A program made the position numbers and the translations under genes. Positions 34,726 through 45,253 of a stretch of 64,000 bases of DNA are shown here, piece after piece. The first letter of the stretch is position 1. The number at the start of each line of letters is the position of its first letter. The stretch comes from Obelidium mucronatum (lineage: Eukaryota; Chytridiomycota; Chytridiomycetes; Chytridiales; Chytriomycetaceae), in NCBI GenBank assembly GCA_025765595.1, contig JAIVFH010000004.1:310001-374000 (forward strand), given 5' to 3'. Under the pieces are notes generated by a model. That model was not told the DNA's origin. It was given only the letters and a program-made list of their open reading frames with translations, and searched no databases.

Positions 34726-36312
34726 ATGAGCAAGGAAGACGCCCAAAATAGCAACAAGAAATCGATCGCCACTGGAGCCGGTGGTCTGGTCCTTGGAGGA
34801 GGTAGCTAGAAATATTACTGCTTTTGATTCTCTTTTTTCATACTGACTTTGTAACTGGCAGCTATCGGAGCCATCATTGCGTACTTTGCTACCAAGGGTG
34901 CCCAAGACAGCAGCAACAGCAACGGTACCACCAGCTCTTCCACAGTCGCTGCCCCAATGGTTCCCGGTTGGTTCGCGGAAAGACTTTTCCACAGCAACGC
35001 CATCCTGTGTCCGTGGACCCAAACCCCATTAAACGACACTGACTGTCAATTCCGCAAGAACGAAATTGTCCGCATGAGAAACGCGATCGCCACCTGTGAG
35101 AACCCACTTGCCTACAACCTTGAAACCATTGGACACCGTGGTGCCGCCCTTATTGCCCCAGAAGAAACCATCAAGTCTTTTCAAATCGCTGTTGACTCTG
35201 GTGCTGGTTGGATCGAGTGTGATGCCGCTGTTACCAAGGACTTGCAGCTTGTGTGCCGTCACTCTGTCTGCGACTTGCACTTTACTACTGACATTTTGTC
35301 GAGACCAGACATGTTGGCAAAGTGCAATGGTCAGTTTACTCCATACAAGAACGGGACTGATGCGAGTGTCAACTGTTGTACTTATGACTTTACTTTGGCT
35401 GAGTTGAATACCTTGTGCTCTACCATGGAAACTGTTACCAACGGCAAGGCTTTAACCATTGATCAATACCTTGTTTCTTCCCCACCTTTCCGTACCAACG
35501 GAGTGGCGAAGGGAGAATGCCACAAGATGGTCAGCCACAAGGAGCACTTGAAGTTTGCCAAGACCAAAAAGGTGAACGTTATTCCTGAACTCAAGGACAC
35601 CACCGAGAAGGGAACCCAGGACTTTTTGGCCTCCAAGAACTCTAGCATTGAGTTCCTTGCCAACTTGATGGCCTCTGAAATCCGTGAAGCAGGATTCACT
35701 ACTCCCTTGGACACCAAGTTCAAGTCTGCTGCTCGTGGAACCATTGGTGTTATGCAAACTTTTGACAGACGCGTTGCTAAAATCTGGAAGTCTGGTGCCA
35801 ACAAGGACCTTAACGTTGAATACATGTGGGAAACTGGAATGAACAGCACTGCTACTGAAAAGGACTGCCCAGCTGCCGCTGATTGTGGAACAAATGATGT
35901 TGTCTTGGACTTGATGAAGATGGGTGTTGAGCTCATGTCTCCAGCCTTCAACTTCTATGTTAGCGCTGAGAAGCACCGCATGATTGAGTCTCAATACTCA
36001 AAGGACCTCAAGTCTTTGGCTCAAAAGTCTGGAAAGAACGTCTACTTTGGATCTTGGTCCTTGGAAAGATCTGGCTGTGCTTCCCAGCTTGGGGCTTCCA
36101 ACTCTACTTTCAACGCCGAAGCTGGATTGGGTGCTATCGGAGGTTGTGGATGGTACTACAACAGTGTAGAAGGAGAAGCGTCTTTTGGTCAACACGAAGA
36201 TTCATTGCTCATGCTGGACGTCCTCTTCAAGCAAGTTGGAATCATTGGACTCTTCTCGGACTTCCCAGCCACCGTTTCCATGTACTCCAACTGCATTCTT
36301 AACAAGAAGTAG
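34726..36312 (+). CDS. Glycerophosphodiester phosphodiesterase family protein with N-terminal membrane anchor
   Basis: Two exons (34726-34801, 34862-36312) give 508 residues. The N-terminus is short and cytoplasmic, followed by one transmembrane helix (about residues 17-38, GGLVLGGAIGAIIAYF), so the enzyme is a type II membrane or secreted-side protein. The GDPD signature is IGHRGAALIAPEET (catalytic His-Arg), then a WIECDAAVTKDLQLVCRHS block with the metal-binding Glu/Asp and second His. About a dozen cysteines and several N-glycosylation sites agree with an extracytoplasmic location. GDPDs cleave glycerophosphodiesters to glycerol-3-phosphate and an alcohol, often for phosphate or choline scavenging. 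Codon use is strongly C-ending, unlike its neighbours, which together with the TATA box suggests high expression. Confidence 0.88.
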
Positions 36313-36348
36313 ACAAGAATCCTTTTTTCGTATCCTTTATTAATCGAC

Positions 36349-36354
36349 AATAAA
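36349..36354 (+). terminator. Polyadenylation signal AATAAA of the phosphodiesterase gene
   Basis: AATAAA lies 37 bases after the stop codon, in the short gap before the convergent SAM-domain gene. Confidence 0.5.
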
Positions 36355-36422
36355 CTCTCTATCTTCATAATCGTCTTCCAATGTGTTTGTGATTAAATTG
36401 TGGCACTGCTTTCTTTTCTACT

Positions 36423-36990
36423 TTATTGTCTTGCTTTTTCGATAGCAAGCAGAATCTTCCGCCGCAGACCGAAGCTCAGAACGCCCAGCTCGGTCTTGAG
36501 ATCCTCGCCCGTCAGCGACAGCAGCACGGCGCCGTCAATGTCCTGGTCTGTAAGAGAGAGAGAGTCAATTTGTCAGCACTGGGCCCGAAGTTCGAACAAC
36601 AAACAAAAAACAAAAAACAAAAAACAAACCAACAAACGCGCGCACAACATCGTCGCCGGCGCCCTTCTGCTTGACCCACTCGGCGACCATCGCCACGGAC
36701 CACGAGGCGTCCGGCGCCGCCGCCAGGGACGAGGTCGCCGCCGACCGCAGCGACACGGCGTCGTCGGCGAGCGACTCGCGCCCGGACCGGATCGACTGCG
36801 CCGCCGGACCGGAAGCCGGCGCCGGCGCCGGAAGCGGCAGCCGCTGGATCTCCGCGAGCAGAAACGACAGCTTGCTCTGCGCCTCCTCCAGCGCCCGCAG
36901 CTCCTCGAGCAGCGCCTGCTCGCTGCCGCTGCTGAAAGACCGGCGGCCTGTCTGGATCGCCATGGGCTGCTGCGGTGGCTGGCTGATCAT
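36423..36990 (-). CDS. Small coiled-coil plus SAM-domain protein
   Basis: Two exons (36990-36630, 36547-36423) give 161 residues. A helical segment (LLEELRALEEAQSKLSFLL) and an Ala/Pro/Ser-rich linker lead to a C-terminal sterile alpha motif domain. The domain starts at WSVAMVAEWVKQKG and, after the intron, continues with DIDGAVLLSLTGEDLKTELG and LRRKILLAI, covering all five SAM helices. SAM domains mediate protein or RNA binding and polymerisation. The intron contains repeated GTTTTTT units. The coding region is very GC-rich. Its start codon is 56 bases from the divergent MBOAT copy 2 start, so they probably share a promoter. Confidence 0.75.
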
Positions 36991-37046
36991 TGCAACTGGT
37001 TGGTGGTGAAAAATTTAATCAATTTGTTATTTAATATTTCTGAAGA

Positions 37047-38758
37047 ATGGCGTCTCTGCCTCCCCACCTGCTCATGCCGATATTCGTCCTCACGTGTAAT
37101 ACTTCTTTGTTCTTCCTGTCCCGCCTGTTTTTAAATGTAACTTACAAGTCGAAGAAAAACAGGCGGCTATTACTTCATCCCTCTCTTTTGCTTAATCCCA
37201 TCAAATGCCCACTCGCTCCGCCACGCGTTCTCTATTCTGGCCTCATCCATTCTTTATATTTCTTTGTTTCAGCTTGGAGACTTTCTGGAGATCTTGGCCA
37301 TGATTAGTGTTGTGTATATTGTGACTTTGACGTTTCGAAACAAACCGTGGATGCCTGTGCTTGTGTTTGTTTACGCAATGACACATTTTTGTTATCGCTT
37401 GTTTATTCTTCAAGTCGTTTCGTTGGTTCATGAAGAGGTGGGTGTGTGTTCTGTGTGTTCAGTGTGTTGTTGTGTGATTTGGATCCAAAAACGTTGAGAA
37501 TGATAAAACAGCATATTGATCCCGCCACACCCATGATGATAATGGTGATTCGTCTCACTAGTTTCGCGTGGAGCGTATACGATGGATCGTTGGAGTCTGA
37601 ACAAGTGATTCCTGTCTTGTTGCCCAAAGTAGTCACCGAGTTTCCAACTCTGTTGGAGGTACGGGGGATATTTATAATAATTTATATAATATGCTGTCGT
37701 TTTTGGCTTACTTTATAATTCACAGTTTCTAGGGTTCGCCATGTTTTTTGTTACATTCATTACTGGACCGGCCTTGGACTTTAATGACTATCGCGATTTT
37801 ATTCGCCGGCAAGGAGCTTTTTCCTCAATACCTTCGCGATCACTGCCCACTTTGAAAGTAGTGGTAGCAGGAGTCTTCTTTTCAGGAGTGTATATTGTGT
37901 TGATGGACAAATTCACCTATGGATTCTGCGCAACACCTGAATTTCTCAGAGAGTATACATTTTGGCAGAGGTATATATATCTCTTTTTTCCATGTGCTTT
38001 TCGCCAACCAGAGAGATTGCTAGGGAGAAAAACCCCCCACCCCCAAATAATCAACAAACCTAAATAGAATCGCGTACATGCAAATAGCAGGATTCACTGC
38101 AAGAACAAAATACTATGCAGTCTTCAAACTCTCTGAAGGAGCCTGCAACTTGATTGGAATAGGATACACTGGTGGTGGAAACACCTGGACCCGCGCCCAA
38201 GGAGTCATCATCACCAGCGTTGAATTTGCCGAAAACTTTAAACAGCTTTTCGCCGCGTGGAACATGAAAACGGCGCTTTGGCTTCGAAACTGTGTATACC
38301 TCCGAATGGTGAAACCAGGCCAGAAACCGGGGGCTCTTGTGACGTGGACTACGTTTATGGTTTCTGCATTGTGGCATGGTTTTCATCCTGGATATTATCT
38401 GACTTTTGGTATGGGTGGAGCGTTCCCCGTGCTTGCGCGTAGTGCTAGAAAGTATCTGCGGCCGCTGTTTCTGAAACCATCAAAGTTGGCGCGGTTGAAG
38501 GCTGGATATGATTTTCTTGGGTGGTTATTCACGTGGTTGTCACTTAATTGTATTGTGGCGCCGTTTGTTGTGTGGTATCTACCTGAAAGTTTAGCTGCAT
38601 GGAGTGCTGTTGGATACTATTCCATCATTCTTTGGATGGTGGGGTATTCTTTTTTGGAGTTGTTGGGGGGCGGTAGATGGATCCAGAAAACTGTTTGGAA
38701 ATGGGCAGCAATCGAAAAGCATCGCACAGTCACAGTCACAAAAGAGAAACTTAAGTAA
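37047..38758 (+). CDS. Membrane-bound O-acyltransferase (ALE1-like), copy 2
   Basis: Five exons (37047-37095, 37163-37437, 37512-37658, 37726-37970, 38068-38758) give 468 residues without frameshift. The second exon is read in the frame giving YYFIPLFCLIPSNAHS, which aligns with copy 1 where the other frames do not. GPALDFNDYRDF, NCVYLRM and the catalytic-histidine motif SALWHGF are present, with many hydrophobic helices. Copy 2 lacks two introns found in copy 1 and has a shorter N-terminus and tail. Likely function is acyl transfer to lysophospholipids in the ER; substrate preference may differ from copy 1. Confidence 0.85.
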
Positions 38759-38885
38759 CAAAACTTTCAAGGCTTGAGGGGCTTGAATTCTAAGTTGACG
38801 AAGTTAATCAAGGTTTATCTTTGAACAATAATACTGGGTGTCGTAACACGTGGCCAAATTGGATTACAATTAAGTTAATAATATA

Positions 38886-39555
38886 TTATTCGGTATGTTT
38901 CTTTCTCCCAGCGCAGCTTTGAGCTTGAGTTCGGTGGTACTATTTTTTTTGTTTGGTTTCAATAACTTCCGAGACCAAGAAGAAGAAAAAAAAAACACAA
39001 TCTCACCTTAATACCACCTTGAGTTTTAAAGAACTTGTGACAATCCGGACAAGTAAACCCAGGTGTACCTCCACCACCACCACCACCGCCACCAGAAGTA
39101 TGTTTCATCATAGCAATCGGCTGGCAATGATGTTTTTGCAACTCGGATACATTCTCAAACTGCAGTTTGCAGTTTTGGCATTTTAAGGAATGAAAATCAA
39201 GTTCCTGATTCCCACTACCGCCACCACCAACACCAACAGCAGCAGAAGCAGAACCCACACCCTTCTCCGCGGCAGGTGCTGCTGTTTCCGCAGATCCCAC
39301 CAACAGCGTTCCAAGCAACATCTTCAAGCCTCCGCTGTTTTCAGTAACGGTAGTAGAAGCAGTAGTTATGTTGGTAGCCATAGCGCCTCCTCCGGCAGCT
39401 ACCGCCGTTGCACCACTACCAGCTGCATTTCTTTCACTGCCAAAGACTCCCTTCTTCGAGGCTTCCTCCTCGCTTTCCTCTTCGCCTTCCTTCATGACAC
39501 GTGTGATCAAGCCGTTTAAAATTCCTTGAAGTGCAGATACAGCCTGATCCCACTC

Positions 39556-39586
<31 letters not shown>

Positions 39587-41832
39587 TTACCAACGAGTCC
39601 CGCGTCAACACCTTCAACACCAAGAAATGCAGCGGAATTCACGGTAGTAGAATCTTTTGCAGCAGTATCCGCAAAAGAAGCCGAAGCCACCAAAACAGAA
39701 GAAGAAGAAGACGCCAACGATGACGACAACGACGACGAACCCCGGGCTTCACCCAAATGCCGATCCAAATGCGTCATTGAATCTTGAAGCAAGACATTGA
39801 AAACTAAAATCGGGGAATCGATTGAAATCGTTTGGATGAGTTTAATCAGCATTTTTACTTGGAGTCTGAGCATGGAAAGAGATTGATGTTTTGTTGGTGC
39901 AGGTGCTGTTGGTCTTGGTGTTGTTGTCGTTGTTGTTGTTGTTATTGAAGCGGGGTTGTCGGGTTGGATGGAGTTGCTGGTGACGCTGTTGGTACTAGTG
40001 TTGACGTTTGATAACCGGTTGATGAGTTCTTTTAATTGGGTGGGTAGTCGAGGAGATTCGGCGGTAGCATCTTGCATGGACAAAAAATTAAGTGAATAAA
40101 AATAATTCAAAACAATAAAATGAGTAAGATTACCAAGCTTTGTTGGGGAAAATGATTCAGCCGCAGATGATTGAGAAAGCGATGCACTTTGAGCAGCTTC
40201 ATTCTGTGGTATTTCTGGAGGCAATTGTGAGGCAAGTCCATCATCCTGAGTCGCGCCACCACCAACAGCAGACACACGAGAGTCAGTCACTTGGGAAACT
40301 AGAGGCAAACTCGCCGATGATAACAACATATTGTTTCCTTTCACATACAGAGAATGGGGTGGATAGGAGAACCCTTGAGACGTCGAAGGTAATGGCAATC
40401 GTGGGGGCGGTGGTAAAAGCGGGCGATGAAGATGATGTATTCCTACGCCTCCTCCCACCACCACTGCTGCAGCTGCCGCCGCCGACACCGAAGAGAGAGG
40501 AATTTGTCTTCTGAAGTTATCCAGAAAAGTAGTGGGATACCTGCATTCCACTTTTCTTTGAGCGCAGTAAGAGCATGGTTGATTGCCATCGCACTTTTTC
40601 TTGTGGACTTTACAGGACGCGCTTTTGTGAAAAAAAAAGAAACAAAAAAAAACACACAATGAGCCAGAATACTACTAATAAGAAAACATGAATTTTTTTT
40701 TTCTTTTTTACCAAGGATTCTTGCCGCGAGTTTTTTTGGCAACGCCTTCAGGTTTTGCGGGTATATTTAAAGAAAAGGGATGATTTGCTGTGCCATGGAC
40801 GTTACTATCGTGGTTGTGGTGATGGAGGGATGGGAGAATTCCCTGTTGCTGTTGCTCCCCCCATGACTGGCTTGTCGGTTGAATGAATTCCATTTGTGAG
40901 GATAAGGCTGTTGTTACAGTAGATCTGCCAGCTTTCATGGCTGCCAGCGAAACCGCCGCCAAAGCTGTAGGTTCATGTTCCACATCTGGAAGCATTGGAG
41001 GTTGTTCCGGGGATGTCGTTTTGCTGCTACGAGATGTCAGGGGCTCCAGAAAAGATAAACGTTGCTGTTTTGAAGGAGGTGATCGCGTCGATGGATCAAA
41101 TAGAGTTTCCTCCAAGTTTTTGGCATCACTGGTTGTGTATATGCTCTTTTCGTATTGATTAGAGGTCGACAGCAGCAGAGACATACTAGAGGCAGCGGCT
41201 GGAGAAGGAGGAATTGCCTGGGAATTATTGCTGGAATAGTACATTGCACTTGTGGCAAGCGATGGCCGACTTAAATAATTCTGCTGTACATCAGCATTAA
41301 TCGATTGTTGTAGCGCCGCCTGGTTGCTTGAAACTGACGGCGGATCCGGCAGTAATGATGGACGAAACGATTGGATATAAGGGTTTGATTGGGTATTATG
41401 GGATGACTTGGTATCTGTCTCCTCAAATGATGCCAAGTGAAGAACGGAATGAGCGCCCACACCAGCAGCCGGGACTGTTCCTCGTTTGGCGTAGCTTGTT
41501 TTACGGGTCCCGTAATGGCATATAAGTCCTCGCTCGATGCACCTGGAGCAACTCGGTTTGATCAAATCGCATTTTCGGCGCTGGCCTGTAGGAAACACGA
41601 ATTACTCATCTGCTTCACTAAGCGAGCGGGGTGGTTTTTGAGAAACAAAGAAGAAAGTACCTCGACACCCTTCGCAGGGCAGGGGTCGCCTCTTTGATGC
41701 AGGCAGAGAGGAAGGATTGCTCGCATGGCTGGCTTCTGTCGCATCAGTCGCATCTGCAGAATCATATCCAATAGCAGCGGCACCAGGCGGAGGCGATGGC
41801 TGAGAGGTCGGCAGATTCTTTGGCCGTTCCAT
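38886..41832 (-). CDS. Double Zn2Cys6 transcription factor with C-terminal C2HC finger
   Basis: Exons 41832-41661, 41585-40712, 40621-40134, 40070-39007 and 38939-38886 give 884 residues. Cluster 1 is PLPCEGCR, an intron, then QRRKCDLIKPSCSRCIERGLIC. Cluster 2, about 290 residues later, has its first cysteine split TG|C by an intron, then ASCKVHKKKC and CDGNQPCSYCAQRKVEC. The long C-terminal half is Ser/Thr/Ala/Gly-rich with a helical leucine segment, and ends with a C-x2-C-x12-H element and a C2HC finger (C-x2-C-x12-H-x6-C) completed by the last small exon. The same ending occurs in the gene at the left edge. There is no middle homology region. Target genes are unknown. Confidence 0.8.
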
Positions 41833-41961
41833 TCCTCGCTCTTTTTTGGTGAATGAACGTGCCGAAGGGGATGCCTACGTTTTGTCGGCAAAACGGTTGG
41901 AAAGAAAAAATCCCGAAGTTTTTAGGATTGAAATATAACGTAAAAAGCGAAATAGAAGATA

Positions 41962-43490
41962 TCAAGATAGTTTTGATAAACAACCCGCACAGTTGTGCAA
42001 AACTTCGTGTGCAAATAAGTCACATTCCAAGCAAAAGTGCTCCAGACATTCGGTGCATTCATACCTGCCAGTGTTGATGGTGGAGACACGTTTTGGAGCC
42101 CCAGCGCTTTTGGAAAGATTATCGCTGCCCGAATCGGTATCTATAGAATCAGGAAGAGCCGGAAATGGAGTCTGACACGCTCGACAAGCCTCTGCTCCCA
42201 AACTAAGTAAAACAAGAGAATATACCAATCACCAATCTAAGCAAAATTCGACAAGATCCAAATGGCTCTCAGATGAGCACTCACCTTTTCGATGCTGGAA
42301 CTTCTACATAGGGCGGACAGGGGAATAGATGGTGATACGATCGCGCAAGCAAAACACTAGATACCAACGTCAGTGAGCAAATTGGACAGTCCGTCGGTAA
42401 ATGGCACACTGTAGTTTTGCATCTGGGACATGTATAGCCGAGTTGGGTCTGTTTTCCGTGACTTTTCTTTCCAAAGAATACACTTTGATTAGATGGATCA
42501 TCGACGCAAGAAACACGTCGCTTACGTTGCACAAATCGTCGGGACATCGAACGACGCGCTCGAGGGAAAGCCCATTTCAATCAGGGCCAGCCCCGTGCTC
42601 TTGCCAGCTTCGACGGGCGGCGGCTTCACGTGGGCAGCCAGGATGTCTTTCAGATGGGCCTCGTTCATGGCGACGCTGTACACGCCGCCGGTCTCCTTGC
42701 AGATGTGTTTGCAGATGCGCATCTCGGCGGCAAGCCCGACGATGGACACGCGGATGTTGTCGGCCTTCAGCGCGGCGACGGTGGCGGCGATGTCGCCGGG
42801 GTCGCAGGTGGCGAGCGCGGCGAGCAGCACGAGCACCTCGCGCGAGCCGTGGGCGGCGACGTGCAGCAGCGACGCGCGCGCGGCGGCCAGCGCGTTCTGC
42901 AGCGACGCCTCGCCGCGCGGCTCGCGGTTCGCGCGCGCCCCGAGCACCGCGCCGTGCTCGCCGCCGCCGCCGCCGCCGCCGCTGAGCTCGAGCAGCCGCT
43001 CGGCGCCGCCGTCGCGCGTCGCCACGAGTCCGACGCTGCTCAGCGCGTTGACAGCCAGGAACTGCGCCACGTACGCCGCCGCCGCGCCCAGCACGCACTC
43101 GACGCGCGTCGGCGGCAGGTGGTCGGCGGGCTGCGCCATGGCCTCACTTGTTTAGAGTGTTGTTTAGAGTGTTGTTTAGGGACTCTTAGTTCAACGACTC
43201 CAACACACACCTCATGTCAATCACAAGGTACTGGTGCCGAATCAGCCCGCGATGTACCGGCACTGACCCCTGCGACAGCGCCGTGCGTCGCCGCTGGAGC
43301 TTGTCGCGCGCAATCGACGCCACTGCTCCTGCAAGGGACCCGCTCTCGTCTTCCTGTCGCGGAACGCTCGCATCATCAGCCGAATTCGCAACGACCAACT
43401 ATTTCACACCTCCAGAGCATCCCAGCTGCGCTTGTATGCATTCTCCCAGTGATACGTTCCATTACGCGCCTGTTCGTTTTGTTGTTGCAT
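41962..43490 (-). CDS. SSL1: TFIIH subunit Ssl1/GTF2H2 (p44)
   Basis: Five exons (43490-43410, 43353-43211, 43146-42526, 42482-42285, 42202-41962) give 427 residues. The N-terminus has the family WENAYKRSWDALE|EDESGSL junction and RGLIRHQYLVIDMS, the start of the von Willebrand A domain, which continues with EASLQNALAAARASL and HGSREVLVLLAAL. The C-terminus carries the zinc-binding part: CPRCKTTVCHLPTDCPIC, LARSYHHLFP, and a RING-like C4 domain CRACQTPF...CTECLEHFCLECD...HNCAGC. The protein activates XPD helicase in the TFIIH core for transcription initiation and nucleotide excision repair. Exon 3 is extremely GC-rich and includes a seven-glycine run. It interrupts the zinc-cluster gene array. 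Confidence 0.93.
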
Positions 43491-43630
43491 GAGTGAGTAA
43501 TTTTAAAGTAGATTAAAAAAAAAGATATTATTTAACACAATAATTATGTCTTTATTTGAAAATCAACTTCAATAAATAGGCCCTTAAGCCTCTGCCATTT
43601 CTGCTTCCCAACCCAGCTGAAACCAATCAT

Positions 43631-44961
43631 TCATCCACTACTACACCGCGCTTCCACTGCACCTTCCATTTCCAACGAAGGACTCCGGCTTTCAAGCAAC
43701 GGTGGCCGTAATGAATATTCCTCGACATTCATTGGAATATCGGAACTGCGATGATTGTGGCGATGGTTTCCAGAATAGTAATAAGAGTCATGGGCAGGTC
43801 CAAACGTATTTCGAACGGAATGATGATGATTTGAATAAATATGATTCCATTCGTGAAGGTATGGTTTGGAATACGGGTACATGGGTTGTGAATGCAGGTG
43901 ACTTGAGAAGTGGACAGCTGGAAACGATGCAGCAGCATAAGAATAATGATATTCATCAGGAGTAGAATTCGTTTGAGAACAAGCTGAATTGGCAGCAGGA
44001 AGCTTAACGGCAGCATCATGTCCATTTCGCAGCGCCGCACCATGTAGTTGTCTCCTTTGAAGCAGTTTAACAAACCGCACATGTTCGGGAGTTGCAATTG
44101 CTCCTTCACTGCCATCTCCATAGTGACAACGAGATCCCCGAAGTGTGCAATATGAACAGACGGGGCTTAGTCGATCACATTTCTTTCTTTGTTTTCGGCA
44201 TCCTGTCAAAAGGGGTATGTTTTAAAAACGCGACAATTCATAAATACAAAAAAAAGCCCTCTCACCTTCACATGGCGGGGGACGTGTTGAATGACGCTTT
44301 TTAGAATTCGTTTCTTCGCAGTCAGAGTCAACCAAAAGAGACTGTATAGACATGACTTTGCGACAAGACTCGGCAACTGCACCTGGTATCATATCTCCTG
44401 GATTCTGAGTCAATTGAGCCATCACTGCGTCCGGTTCGACAGCCATTTTCTTTGGAATTCGAAGCTTCACAGGAGCTGGTTCCCATGAACAAGGAATACC
44501 GCGTTTCAAACAATACGAGCAAGAAGGACGCGTCAAATCGCCTTTGTGATTATTTTTTTTTGTTTTTTGTTTTAGAGACTATCAGAATATTGTTTCTTGT
44601 TTTTTTTTTATCCCCAGCGTGGGTGGGGAAAAAGTGTACCCCCGTACATTCAACTACCATGAGTTGGTACAAAAACAAAACGAAAAAAAAAAAAACAACC
44701 CTCACATCTTTTCCGTCCTTTACGACATGCTTCACACGGCTGTGGACGACCTGAACCTCCATAAACTATCGGGTGCAACTCAAGCGCGGGTTTAATGGCG
44801 TCCATAGTGATGGGATTGTTGGTGATTTGACTTTGAGGTACATTCCCCTCCACATGGTCTTTCTGTGGTGGCTCTTTAGACCGATTACTTGAAGGAATCT
44901 CATCTAGAGCAGATTTTTCTGGAATCATGGGTGTGGTGGTGGTGACGCTGGGAGTCCTCAT
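43631..44961 (-). CDS. Double Zn2Cys6 transcription factor
   Basis: Exons 44961-44706, 44541-44266 and 44202-43631 give 367 residues. Cluster 1 is GRPQPCEACRKGRKR, the third cysteine split T|GC by an intron, then DLTRPSCSYCLKRGIPC. Cluster 2 is PPPCE|GC (intron between its first two cysteines), then RKQRKKCDRLSPVCSYCTLRGSRC. Between them is KVMSIQSLLVD, a motif found at or near the end of the sister genes. The C-terminal part is His/Tyr/Ser-rich. A GSEGAIATPEHV stretch after cluster 2 matches the neighbour at 48238-45254, so these two are the closest pair. An upstream in-frame ATG-less extension exists; 44961 is the first convincing ATG. Confidence 0.8.
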
Positions 44962-45253
44962 AGGGTGGGTGGCTTTGTTGTACCCAAAAATATGTTTTTG
45001 GAGTAATTTTTTATTAAGTAATACCTTATCATTTGCCAAGAAAGAGAGGGCTGGATGATAACAATTATTCGTTTTTTGGTCAGAATCTTATGGAATGTAA
45101 AGGGGGTAGGGAAAAGAAAATGAAGTAAATCGAGGCGTTCCAATTTTGTTCACTGACAATGCACATAAATTATTGTATACACGCATTTTATTACTCACTC
45201 TTGTCTTTTTATTTTTAGGAATGAGTTTCCCTTTATTTTCAACGAGGACCCAA

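Noticed and set aside
42401..43496. Several long ORFs on both strands in the SSL1 region, rich in Arg, Ala or Cys
   Set aside because: GC-rich sequence has few stops; only the minus-strand frame matches SSL1 across all five exons.
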